A stretch of DNA of 64,000 nucleotides from Pisaster brevispinus (taxonomy: Eukaryota; Echinodermata; Asteroidea; Forcipulatida; Asteriidae): positions 10,290,866-10,354,865 of the forward strand of contig JAMKCF010000016.1 of the NCBI GenBank assembly GCA_023634235.1, read 5' to 3'. This document shows, one piece after another, positions 10,661 through 23,700 of the stretch. The first letter of the stretch is position 1; every line of letters starts with the position of its first letter. Below the pieces are notes generated by a model. The model was not told the origin of the DNA and did not search any database. It saw only the letters and a list, made by a program, of their open reading frames with translations. Position numbers and translations under genes: made by a program.

Positions 10661-11560
10661 TTTGTTTCAGCACAAAGGACTTACTTGGTCCCTGCGCCTT
10701 TTCAAAAGGCTCTGAGGTGGGCTGACGTTTGTGCATGCGCACATGGCCATTCCCCTAGGCCACAGTTCCATGTTTACAAAAGATTCGGCTTCCATTTGCT
10801 CTATTGTGTAAATCCATTGCAGATAATTAAAGTTATTATTTTCTTTTGCCATGCACTAAAATAGGCATTGAATGCAAAAAATTACTTTGCAACCTTAGTT
10901 TACTCATGCAGTTACATATATTTTACCTATGGAGACCCTATGCAATTTCGCTGTGTGTAATGTGTATACAGAACATGTGTGATTGTGTGCGCTCATTGCA
11001 CCGATTAGCATTCCAATAGTTTCCATCAGTGCATTAGTACATTCTGAACAAAATAATGTGTACAGGCTCATCAGCCCATCCCCAGCGGTCTTGGATAAGA
11101 CAGGCGGCCGGGCCGAGCGAACACACTGGACTGGTCACCAATGGACACTATAGGGCGCGACTTGAACCGAGTCTATAGGGTCACAGAGGTGAATGGCAGG
11201 GGATCGTAATTCACTGAGTAAACCTGAGTGCCTTGTGCTGACATAGAAAGTTGCTTTTTACGAAAGATAGCGGTAACCCTGTACCACTTCCTGGTCTTAA
11301 ATGTTGCACTTGGCCCAGAGATTCCGGATTTGCGACTCACAAACATTATTTAGGTAAATATGGAACCGTCCCAAGCTAAACACGGTACTCTGAATTCAAT
11401 ATTTGTTTGAGTCCAAGAACATTGTTATGATTCCTGATAGCAGTGATTTTGGAGCAGGAAATGTTTATCACCCACTCGAGTCATGGGTTCCATTCTCGGA
11501 TGACGTGCGCAACTAATGTTTGGACATTGTGGAAATATTTTCCCCCGGATGTGAAGGGTT
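10660..11560 (+). promoter_or_regulatory. Upstream block of gene 2, conserved before gene 4
   Basis: Matches 58170-58990 with scattered gaps; the best-kept stretch is gccgagcgaacacactgga through gggcgcgacttgaaccgagt (11113-11170 versus 58493-58550). Conservation as a block ahead of the same first exon suggests a shared promoter region, or simply common descent. No coding sequence seen. Confidence 0.55.
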
Positions 11561-11568
11561 GGTAGAAG

Positions 11569-11574
11569 TATAAG
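11569..11574 (+). promoter_or_regulatory. TATA-like box of gene 2
   Basis: tataag lies about 30 bases before gacagacttcatc, a reasonable initiation region, and is tatatg at the equivalent place upstream of gene 4 (59002). Position fits a TATA box; untested. Confidence 0.4.
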
Positions 11575-11599
11575 ACGCAGAGTGGTTTCCGTGTAGTGA

Positions 11600-11735
11600 C
11601 AGACTTCATCTTGAAGACGGCGAGCACAGACTAGACATCACAACATCAATTGCATCCAAGTTACAAGTCCTAATTAAAGTCATCAAACAGTGCATCACAG
11701 CATAGAGGGAGTCTTCATTGGCTTCACCTTTGAAG
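11600..11735 (+). other. Gene 2 noncoding first exon (5' UTR)
   Basis: The stretch from gacggcgagcacagactaga to tttgaag and a consensus donor gtaagtc is conserved at 59030-59175 before gene 4, whereas flanking intron sequence is more diverged. No ATG-led frame of note. Start is approximate; only the donor at 11736 is well defined. Confidence 0.55.
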
Positions 11736-14700
11736 GTAAGTCAAAATCGGCATACATTGACTTTTTTTTACCTGCTGGCGAGAACACCATTACCCTGTGT
11801 ATAACATGTTCTCATAAGAGTAATGTCCTCTCATAGCATGTCGCGACTGAGCGCTCAACAAGAGCACCGGACCAGCTCTGGTGTAAATTCGTATTCAGCA
11901 GAGCGTGGGTTCGAATCCCGGTCTTAGCAATTGCGTCCTTAAGCAAGGCTTCGTCCTTCAGATCATCGGATTTTTAAAAAAGCCGTTGGTCCTGCGTGTT
12001 GTGTAATGCGCGTAAAATAACTCGGGTACTTCGTAAAAGAGATGGTGTTGCTGGCTGATCTGGCAGCACTATGCACCACATCAATTTGTACACCCATAAA
12101 ATAATGGTATCGCATTATGGTCTCATAAAAATCATTCTTAACAAGCTCTACTTAATTTGGTAAATCGATGCTAGGAGGGCCATTTTTGTGACAGACTCAT
12201 GGCGCTTCATATTAATGCACACTAGTACTACAGTTATCAGCGAAGTGTGAGTTCGATTCCCCCGTCTTCAAGCGTATCTTCAAGCAGTATGACACTTAAC
12301 CGTATTATCTATTTCTTCGACCTTCGGATGGGACGTAAAGAAAAAAGGTTCCGTGCGTCGTGTTAACGCACGTAAAAGAACCCAATACACTTCTCGTTAT
12401 AAGAAAATGGGTTTGCCTCGGTGTTTCTGCCAAAAGGGAGACAGTTCAACCGAAATTACTCAATTGCAATACCTGTCCTCTGGGTCACCTTTAATTAGTT
12501 GGAGGGGTGGGGGTGGGGGTGGTACAGGGTGCTGGAAAACGCACAGTTGCTCAGATCACCGGCCAGACATAGAGGGCACCGACTGATACATTTAAAGTTT
12601 GGCTGCACTTAAAACAGACCACTGTGCAAATAATTATACTCCGGAGGTTTCTGCACTGTACAGGAAGAAGTTGACGATGATTCATCCACTGCCTCGGAGT
12701 AGATTTGGAGTCGGGGAACCACCTAATTCACACATAACGAGTTTTCCACGTGTATTGCAGCAGCGTAGATTTGTAAAACTGGGACACTACATCCGTTAGG
12801 AACTTGTTGGTATACTGTAGAGTTTAAAGGGAGGGTATACCTTCGGTTATTACTCCACAAATAAATGACATAGGGTTTACTAGGTAAAAAGCACTGGAGA
12901 GACGTTTGGTATTATACAACTTTGTCAGAAACGACCCCTTTGAAGTAATGTAGTTTCAGAGAAAAAGGTAAATTCTGATCGTCTACAAGAGGAACATACT
13001 GGTCAAACCACCTGATCTTCTCAGAGCCACCACTACAAGAGATTTTGCACAATCCATCGTGTCACCGCAAACCTCACATGCAAAGTCTCAAATCCTGCTC
13101 ATGTTTGCGAAAATACCGTGACAGTTTGTTTGCTGTTTTCTCAGTAAGTAGACAAACGTATTCAGCTGAAACTTTCACGTGTGAGTTTTATTTTGTTTTT
13201 TCTTGATAAGTTTCCTATAAGTAAGCATTACGTTGACAAAAAACCAGTCTATGACACTACCTTTAATGTCGTTTCTCGCAACAGAAGGGACAGCACCTGA
13301 CCTGTGGACATGAACTCTCTACCACAGATTTCCGTCTGCATTACACTGGTACTCTGCATCGCGGTACCAGCGGCAGAGTCGGGGTAAGTATAGGTCTGTA
13401 GTCAAACAGTTTCGGCTGCGTTGGCCGTTGGCGCAAGAGCCGTATGTGAAGAGAGTTGCGACAATTTGCGATAAGAAGCCATTTTGTGTAAAAAAAACCC
13501 ACCTAAATAAAATAAAATGCATACGCAAACGCTGGGTGCCAGACCAGACTGCACAGTGGGTTGTGCTTCATTTGAACCACAAATTTGCAACCGTCTAGCA
13601 ACTTCGTGAAAACCTATCCCTCTAGTTCACAACTGTTTAAGCGGCAACTTGTTGACTACGCAAGTCAATTTACCAGACATTAATCATATCTAACTCACAA
13701 ATGACCTTTAGTCTGAGTGTATGAAGTTGTAATAATATTGAAGTGGGACAGCCTACCCTTTTCATCTTTCCAATTTGAATTCAATCTCTGTGCTGAAATC
13801 CCAGGGATACCGTTAATTCAATTATATGTTTCTCTGAAAACTTTACTCTTTATTCCGCTGTTTCTGGCATAATTGGCTGCAAATTGCCCCAATCACCTTA
13901 AACCAATACAAGTTGATATATGGGACTCTTTTTCTCACAAACACCACACCTGTTAGGCAATGAAGGTTTTGCGATGCACGTACGTGTAGCGCCGTAAAAG
14001 AGCCCACTGCTACTATTTTGACTCAATGTTTTCATTCAAACAGAACAAATGAATGCACCAAAAGATTCTCCTACGTCGTTACGAAATCTAGGACGGTGTA
14101 CTATACAGAGCGATACACTTATAGATGCGGTGCCTGCGGCTGGAGAAGGTGTTCAGGCGGAAGGTGGGTAGTGTTCTTGTCATTTCCGTGACATAGTTCA
14201 AAGGATAATAGCACTTGATATCAGCAAATTAGCACTTAAATACCCAACACTTTAGATCGTGCCTGCTTTGAAAAAAAGTTACATTACTGCAGAGGTAGAG
14301 ACGGCAACAACTTTGTGTTTGATTGATTACAGTTGTTGTATTTCTGACAAAAAAAACCACCCCAGAACACTGTACCTATTACATTTTGAGAAATGTTGTG
14401 CTGATGTAAATGGGTGCCAAACAATTATTGTAAGAGTTATGGGTACGGTTTTTAAAAAGTACTACATATGGGGTTTTAATTACAAGCAGCCGTAGCCGTA
14501 GCTATAGCCGCAATTTCTGACATGACCCTATTTAATAACTGTTTACCCTTAAAGGCAACGTATACCTTTGGTTTCTGGAACCGTGTGATTGTTTTAGTCC
14601 TATGTAAATGTAGGTATACACAGTAAAACTAACCTGTGAAAATTTCACGTATTTTTAAAAAATAGATGTCACCGAAAAACCGAAGCGAATATTTCCACGC

Positions 14701-17700
14701 AGGAAGAATATTCCCTACAGGAATACACGATCTGAGAAGCGTAACGGCCGTAACGCTTCTCGGATTCAAATATTTGGGGATAAAAAGTGATATATATTTC
14801 TCCATAACCGCAGTGCCTCGAAATTAAAAAGTTTCTCAAAATGCCTTGTACTATCCAAAGCTGCTGTACTTCTTAACAAGTAAGTTTTTATTGCCATTAA
14901 TTTTCAGGGTCATTACCAAACGTATACCCTCCTTTCCAACCGTAAATTAACGGTATTTCTGTACTGCATTAACACTGCGTTTGCTTGTTCACGGCTTTCT
15001 GCATTCACGTTTCTTTTGTTCACTTTAACAAAGTGGCGAATGTGTTTAGGAACTGATAATTCATCGAAATAGCTGCAAGATTGAAAACAATTCCGTATGT
15101 CTGAAGAAGTTAGCTCTATTTTAAAGAAAAACTAATCAGCAGTCTCCGAAACGGTAGTTTGAAAAACAGTTCATCTTCACACACGATTTCCTCCAAACAC
15201 AGAATTCTGCAGCTTTGGTGCAGATTCGCCACGTAACGATATACAATGGGTCGACATCCCACTTTGTTACTTTTTTTGTTTTGATAGGCGAGCCTCCTAC
15301 ACCAAATATTATCTGGTGACCAAATATGCTACCAGAGTCGAATGCTGCTCGGGGTGGCGTCGGGATCGCTACGGGCGCTGCTTGATGGGTAAGTTGGCAG
15401 AACTCACCCCTCACCCCCGGACATGGTTCAAAATAAACCACGTGGTTAACATACATACTGAAGCTGCACTAAGATTGATTTTACAAAAACAATTGACACA
15501 AATTAGTGAAGTTGATTTTTAATAGGCTTGTAATTTAGTGACTTCATTCATGGATGGCCTTGTGAAGTATTTTAGTATTCACGAGCCGATTTCACAAAGA
15601 ACTAAGATTGGTCTTAACTGTGTATCAGTCTTAATTGCTAAGCAAAGTGTGATGATACAATAGAATATTGCAATACCAACAGCTCATGGTCTTAAGATGA
15701 ATTTAAATGCTTTGCGAAATCGAGCCCAGGTCTGTAACATTTAAATGTATTGAAAATTCAAGGGTAATTACTATCATTCTTCCGTTTGACTATTATTTTC
15801 GATAATATAACTTTTTATAGGAGCTCATACATATTAATTAGTTACCAATCACATCATGAATATTTATTGGAGTCAAACATAAGATAAAACAGAACACAAA
15901 CAAATGCAGCCCTGAAGGCTGTACATGATTTGTTTGGTAATAGTGAGTTTGTCAAATAAAGCCAAGTGATATACAAGTTGTTAAAATAAATTCCCGCCAT
16001 TTTGACGTCATCCTTTTCTTTGTCCTATCTCTTTAGCGATCTGTAAACCCTCATGCGTCCATGGGAATTGTGTTCGCCCAAACACCTGTCGCTGTAGGCC
16101 AGGGTACACTGGCTCAAGATGCACCAAAGGTACTTGTGTAAAAAGGCCAGTTTATATGATGAAGTTTGACCACATTACGATTATTATTATTTTAAATTCA
16201 AACTCCCACCAATTTCGCTCAAAAGTAACTTTATATTCAAAAAAGGAAGTACAGTTTAAAAAATGTATGTAATTTCTTGAGATTTAGACGCCAAAAGACG
16301 ATAAGAGCGTAAATACAGAATTTTTGTTTCCGAAAGGACAAACAACATACAAACACACATACAGAATGTTAACACACTGACTAAGGTATAAACATGTAGG
16401 TTCTAATTACAAAAAACATCATCCGGGAATATTGCGTAACTTTTCTAGTCACGTAAGACTTTATTAATAGTACATCGTCTAGTTTCTTCTTCTTCTTTTC
16501 CCCCTTGTGATCGACCTTTTTTCTGTTTCTGGATATTTCCTATTTCTCAAGACATCAACGAGTGTATGGTGCAGTCCAACTCTGTTCTCCAATGTGACCA
16601 CTTGTGCATCAATACCATCGGTAGCTACAGATGCGAATGCAACTCTGGATATCTCCTGGACTCTGATCGGCATAGGTGTAATGGTAGGTGCCATATAAAT
16701 GTCTTTTAAAAATACGCCTAACACATCGTCCCAGGCACTTCTATTATAATAACAAAAATATGGTGTATAGTTGGTCCAGTATTTTTTTGTTTTGCTCGCG
16801 AAACTTAGCAGTTGAACATATCTTTTTCGCTTGTTTAATCAGGTGTGGTTTACCATTTGGGGAGTCAATGTGTGCGTGTAGTGCATATTTTGTTTTAAAC
16901 CCGTACATTAAAATCGAACTTTTTAAAAACACCTTTAAATCCAACGGATGACGTCGACCCTGAATGTTAAAAAACTTATCGCTCGGGTAAAACAAATATT
17001 TACTACCCATCTTTTTTGTATTTAGAACGAACTCCACTTTATCGCCGTCGCTAGATACACGATTTGTAGTATCCTGACCGAGCGATTAAAAGCACCGGAC
17101 TTAAGCTCTGGTGTTTCTGATCAGCAGAGTGTGGGTTCGAGTCCCGGTCGTGGCACTTGAGTCATTGAGCAAGATACTTTATCATAGTTGCTTTGTTTTC
17201 ATGACATTATGCCGTAGGCAGAACACTTATCGTGGAAGAATTGGGGTTAATCCCGGAGTTTCTGGTTCTTAAAGCAAGCACCAGTGTTAACAGGTTTCCT
17301 CAGACTTGAGAGCTGCTCTGAGGCATCCTTGGTTTCATCACCAGAATTATATATATACTAATAACAATTTCTCCTTGAAATGAAATAAATATGAATGCTT
17401 AACACTGTTGCCACTTTACAGATGTTGACGAATGCTCGATGACTCGTACAAATAAATGTCACCAGAAATGCATTAATACTGCCGGTAGCTATAGCTGTAG
17501 TTGTTACGACGGTTACAATTTGGAACCCAACGGATTCGAGTGTGGCGGTATGTTTTTGTCCCTTCCTTGTAGCCTTATCCATTTGTGGGTCAGTGTGTCC
17601 CGGAATCTGCGTCAAAATGACCCCCCAAAAGAGTCAAAACTACGCAGAATGCTCATTGAAAAACCAATTTGTAACCACTTTTCGGGCCAGCCTTACATGG

Positions 17701-20700
17701 AAATGGGTTATAGGCCCCTGGTGAACCGAAAAGTTTTAGTAAGAGCATATTCTGGATGAGTCTATTTCAAAGTTATTATGCTTGGTAAGAGGTGATTCAT
17801 TTAAATTGACTATTTATTATTTTAATTCTGAAAGCTCATTAAAATCAAAGTTCATACAAGTGCCGATCGAATTGGAAAATATTTCCGTATGTAATACTAT
17901 TTAGAGAATTTTGGGTTTGAACAAAGAACAATTTACTTGAGCTGGACTTGAACCAACGACCTCCGGATTAACGTACCGGCACTCTACCAACTGAGCTAAC
18001 CAGTCCCGCTCCAGTCAATTTTTCCTTGTTCAAACCCAAATCAGTTAAAAATTTACCCAGTCAGTTTCCCTTGTGGCTTATTACTTGATACTATTTAGAG
18101 TAGATGAAGACCCTGTATCAGCTCCCCGCTACTTATTTCGATTGCCTCATTCGAACTCAGCCTGGGATGAGCGTACACAACTTCCTGCCTGAAAAACCGC
18201 CAACCAACCAACCAAGCAAGCAAACAAACAATCAATCTAACGAAATACCTCAAAATTGTTGTGGTATCTTCATAGCTAACAGTTTGGTCCGTTGTTACAT
18301 AGATGTGAAAAACAAATATACCGACGCTCACCAAACAATGTGTTAAAAGCAGAAAGTATAGACCATGTACAAGAAACCTTAGTTTAGAAAAAAGAGTGAC
18401 ATTGCAGATTCCAGGCCCCTTCTGGCAGGCAAGGCAGTTCACATGGTCATATGGGAATTGTACATTTTATGCCGTACTTTCTACATAACTTCAAGAGTTA
18501 CAAAAAAGTAACAGCTGCATTTACGTTTTGAGATTTACCCCCTTTTTCCATATCACAAGTTGATAAAAAAGTTTGCTTCCAGTGATGAGCTGTGACAAAT
18601 CGTTCAAGCAGGAAGTCCAGGCTATGTGACTCTTTTGTGAACAATTGTGATGTCACGGGTCACATGGTCTATTCTTGGGAGAGACATCTAAGTTGGCAAT
18701 CTTAACCGATAGTTTGCTAAAGTTACAATTCGTATTGTTTATTATAATTTAAGGGGAAAACATGGCACAATTAGAATTAATAATACCCCAAAGAGTCCTG
18801 TATCAAACATTCAAGAAATGGCTGCAAGTTGAAGTTGGTATTTGTTTCTTGTTTTAAAGACCGTGACGAATGCAAAGAGAAACTAATGGCTTGTGATCAG
18901 CTGTGCATGAACATACCGGGAGGATTCAAATGTGGTTGCAGAGAAGGATATGAGCTGTATGGTGATGACCAATGCTTAGGTAATGCAGGAGGAAAAGCTT
19001 GGTCCATTAAAAGATGATTAATTAATACATGCTAAGTTTGTACTTAGGAAAGTATTTTGTTTACCAGTGCACCGACGCGTGCTAAAGCAGTGTATACTCT
19101 GTAATTTCCCGATTCCTGTGACATTCTTTATCCCCAATGCAAAATAATTCAACACCTATTATTAGTGGAGTACCCGCTGCTAAAATATATAATTCGAACT
19201 ACCTCTGGCTATTGAGTAATCTTGGTGGTCTGGTGCTAAGACATCTGCTTTAGAACGGCAAAGCTCGTGGGGTTCAAATCCATACTGAGTATTAAGCCAA
19301 TGGATTACTTTCACAGGAATCGGGAAAGTAATGAGTATAACAGAGCTTAAAACTACGGAAGTGTATTAAGGGCATGGTAAAATAGAGAGGAAAAAAGCCA
19401 GTTCACCTGGGCGGATTACTAACTTGCTCGGGGATTACTGTTTCCCTAATAGTAACCCACCTATAGGTCGGTTACTATGAAAAGGTACTTCATAATAACA
19501 TTTGTGGCGTGTCGTGGCCGAGTGTATAAGATCACTGGACTCAAGCTCTGGTGTTTCTGATCAGCAGAGTGTGGGTTCGAGCCCCGGTCGTGACACTTGT
19601 GTCCTTAAGCAAGACACTTAACCATGATTGCTTCGTCCTTCGGATGGGACGTAAAGCCGTTGGTCCCGTGTGTTGTGTAACGCACGAAAAAGAACCCAGT
19701 GCACTTATCGAAAAGAGAAGGGGTCCGCCCCGGTGTTCCTGGTTTGATCAGCTGCATATTGCGCCAAAGCACCTTGTAAACCATTACAAGGCGCTATGTA
19801 AAGGAGTAGGTCTCATACTTCAAACGTAGCCTCAAAATACCTCGCAGGAAATACTGAATGTTAAGCGCTTAGAGGCTGGCCTGCAGTAGACGCTATACAA
19901 ATACAATATATTATTATTATTATTAATGGCCTGACGCTTTGACCACAGGAGGGTATTTCTCGAAGGCTAAAAAAAACAAAACACAAAACAAAACAAACAA
20001 AAACAAAAAACTTATAACAAAATATAATCAATAAAAAATACATCAAATTTTAGATGAAAGTCAGGTGAAAACACAAGTGCTGGGCTCGTGAAAATAGAGA
20101 TCGAGGTTGTCTCACCCCACCTATCTTCTATACATGTTTTTCACGTTACTTAGATGTCGAGATTAGCAAGGTTTATCTATTTTACAATGTATTAAACATA
20201 ATATTTACCCCTCGGTAAATAATCAAGGACAGCAGAATAATTTTGCAATATAATGTTCTTTATCCCCTGCTTGGTCGACCCAATCTTTCCACCCTTTATT
20301 TACGCATTAATACCTACAGACATAGACGAGTGTGCAACTAAAGGGGATGACTGCGATCAAATCTGTAAAAATGGTCAAGGCACTTTTACATGTTTGTGTT
20401 TCGAAGGCTATGAACTTGGCATGAACGGAAAAACATGTTTCGGTAAGTAAAAATCTCCGTTTTGGGCATGCTGAGCTAAAAAAAAATGTGACGTCGGCGT
20501 GTCTTCTATACTGTGGACACCCTCTATCGATGTAAGCTGTGGCTAATTGGGAATCATTACCATGTGACAAGCATGTATGTCAAAACTGTCCATATCAACC
20601 AGTGAGAAATTTGTCGTAGAGCTCATTTCAAAATGGATGCGCAATCGAATTGATTCAGATACACACAGAGAACAACACGGCATATCGTCTAAGTTCGTAT

Positions 20701-23700
20701 AATGAGTTTCTATATAATGATCAACATCAAAACCTTAACCGGTGTGGCAGGAGATTCTGTCTCCCAGACATTCTGTCCCCGCAAACGGCGAGTTTGTGTA
20801 CAAACGTCTTCTGATAGCGCTCTCTTTTGAATCATCCTCCTGGGCCCATGTTAAGTTCCCGTATGGGGGACAGAATCTCCAAGAGACAGATTGCAATAGG
20901 ACACCGGCAGTGTTTATCAAGCACGATTCTAAAATGCAGAGGTGCACCACAGCAGATCTGGTCCGAACTCATTGGCTTGTTCGGCGCTTTAAGAGCAGAT
21001 TTCTGCGCTAAGCGCGCAATGAGTTTGAGCACTCTTATAATTATCACGCAGAAAAGTTGACCAAACCAGCGAAAGTTTGAAGGGAGCTGCCTAACATTAT
21101 TTCACGTTTTATATTTTTTGTTCGCAGACATCGATGAGTGCACACCTACAACCATGAACTGTGACATGATACAAATCTGCCAAAATGTCAAAACAGAACA
21201 GAGGTCAAAATGCTTTTATATCGATGGCAGTTATAATCAGCTTCAGTTGGGGCCTACAGGTACGTTTTGATCAAACTCTTTCCCACACGTTGACGATGAA
21301 GCATTTTAATGAATACTTAACGCTAGTGCACTCCGGTTAATTCGCCAACATGAACGCCAGCGCTTGGATCGTGTCAAGCAAGTGACTTCCGTTCGTTCAA
21401 ATTTGCATAAATGCACACGTAACGTGCATCTAAGACAGTATCCGAATTGGCAACGGCTATTGCTGTATCGCCGCGTCATATACCTTGAAGTAAAGGAAGT
21501 TTTGTTGAACCAAATTTCGCCTCCACAAAATTACGGACTTTGTTAGCTCGAAAAGTAAAAAGGGAAATCAAACAATTTCGAGGGATAATTGTGTACATTA
21601 TTATATAACTTTGTTTGATCACTTCAAAGGTAATGAGGGCATGCGACTCATGGATGGAAACATCGCTTCTGAAGGTAGAGTTGAAGTGTATAATAACACT
21701 GCATCTAGTTGGAGCACAGTTTATGGCAGCGGATGGGACATCAATGATGCAAATGTTGTGTGTCGACAACTCAACTACGTCAGTGCAGCCAGAGCTCCAC
21801 AGAACTCGTACTTCGGTCCTGGAACAAGTTTGGTATATATGGGTTTTATCAACTGTTTGGGAACCGAAGACGACATAAGACAATGTCCTAATGGAGCCTG
21901 GCGCTCCAGCGTTGTTACATACGACCATGGTAATGATGCAGGGGTCGAGTGCGTTCCCTACACATTAGAGACGAGTAAGTGTATAACTTTGTTATTATTC
22001 GCTCCTGTCTAAAAAAAACCAACAATAATAAAAAATACAAAATACAAAACTACTGCAGTGTAACGATCACATGAGCATATTTTATATCCATACGTGGTCT
22101 CTGAAGAGTAACAAATCTTCGAAAGGATGGTCTGGAACTCGTAAGCACTAGGCTGTACAAAACAATGATCATTGTGATGGCCACAATGTGCATTTTAAAA
22201 ATTCCTTTGAGACCTCTTTTGTAAAGTCCCATTGTGCGGTTTGTCACCAGGTTGGTCCAGCTAGCGTGCAATGTGCTTTGCTTCCGGGCCAGCGGTGTTT
22301 ACAAAATATTAATTCTGCTAATGACTGCTCCATAAGCAGAAAACGTCTGCTTGCGGGGTTATGAAATTTGCCCCCATGTCTATAATAAAGTTACCTCTTT
22401 ACTTTATACGAATACCAGCTTGTTTGGTTGTGTATTTTTGTCTGTCTAGGTGTTCTGCCTAGCGTCAACTGTTCCGAGCTGCTAATCTGTAGTCAGGTAG
22501 ATGTTAACTATACGTGCGCTTGTGTGGCAGAGGAGGGTCATGCTCTGAGTGAGGTCACCAACATTGTATCCGATGGTAATACAACAAAATTTGTGCATTA
22601 ATTCAATTATTTACACCAAAATAACCTTTAATAAACCACTAACAAGAAGTGTTCACACACAAATATTTTTGGGTGGTCAGATTTCATCCAGTCCGGTTGA
22701 ATTTTGATGAGCAAAGAATATACGAAAGAACATTGAGGGTTGGTGTACGTTGGTTAATGCTACGGCCAGAGATAATGCGGTTGGTACCCGCTGTGTCACT
22801 TGGCTAGTGGATTGATTCAACGTTCTTGTGATACCGTGAAAGTTACTGCAGACTGCTGAAACTTTCACATGTGACTTTAATTGTATCTTTTATAAAAATA
22901 AAATCTACAAATCAACATAACATTGACGAAAACCATCCTCTGACCCCACTTTCAAAGATTTTGTTTGCAAATTGTCCATGCAGTTACCTTGAGTTACTTT
23001 TTTACGTTCATGTTCTTTTTAAGGAGACTGTAATAACACTGATCCATCAAACCGCACAAAATTGCACGTATGTCGCAACTCCACCGGAACACTTAACTGC
23101 AGTTGTGTAGAAGGGTACCAACTATCGATCGACAACACATTCTGCCGAGGTAAGTAAAATTTTGGGGGGTAACCCTCCGTGAATCCATGGAAAAAAAATT
23201 ACATGCTGGACCCACTGGGCGTGATCGGAAGGCAGAGTGTATTGCGGGTAAATAACTGTGTTTGGTTGGCACAATTCGTGTTCTAATGGTCTTAACAGGT
23301 ATATATATGTTGCCTGGACCCACACACTAAAGATTGAAGTATTCTGAAAATTTACACATTGGTTCACTACTAATTAAAAAAAAAATAGTACATTTCAAAA
23401 TCCGCAGCACAAGGCCCTCTGCAAACTGCTACCCCAAACCACTCAGCAGTTGTTTGTTTACTGTTTGATTAGGCCACACAGCTATTGGCAACACTACACT
23501 ATTGGTAAACGGCACCCCCACTACCACCACCATAGAAGCCTATTGTTATAGTCAAAAGCATGTGAAGATTACATGTATTCAAAGGATTCAGTTTTTGTGC
23601 ACACGGTAAGATTTTTTTGTGCACATTTTAATGGGTCCATAGACTAATCTGCCATTCCAAACTATTTGTCAACCTCTGAGTTTACCCACCCAGAAATCAC

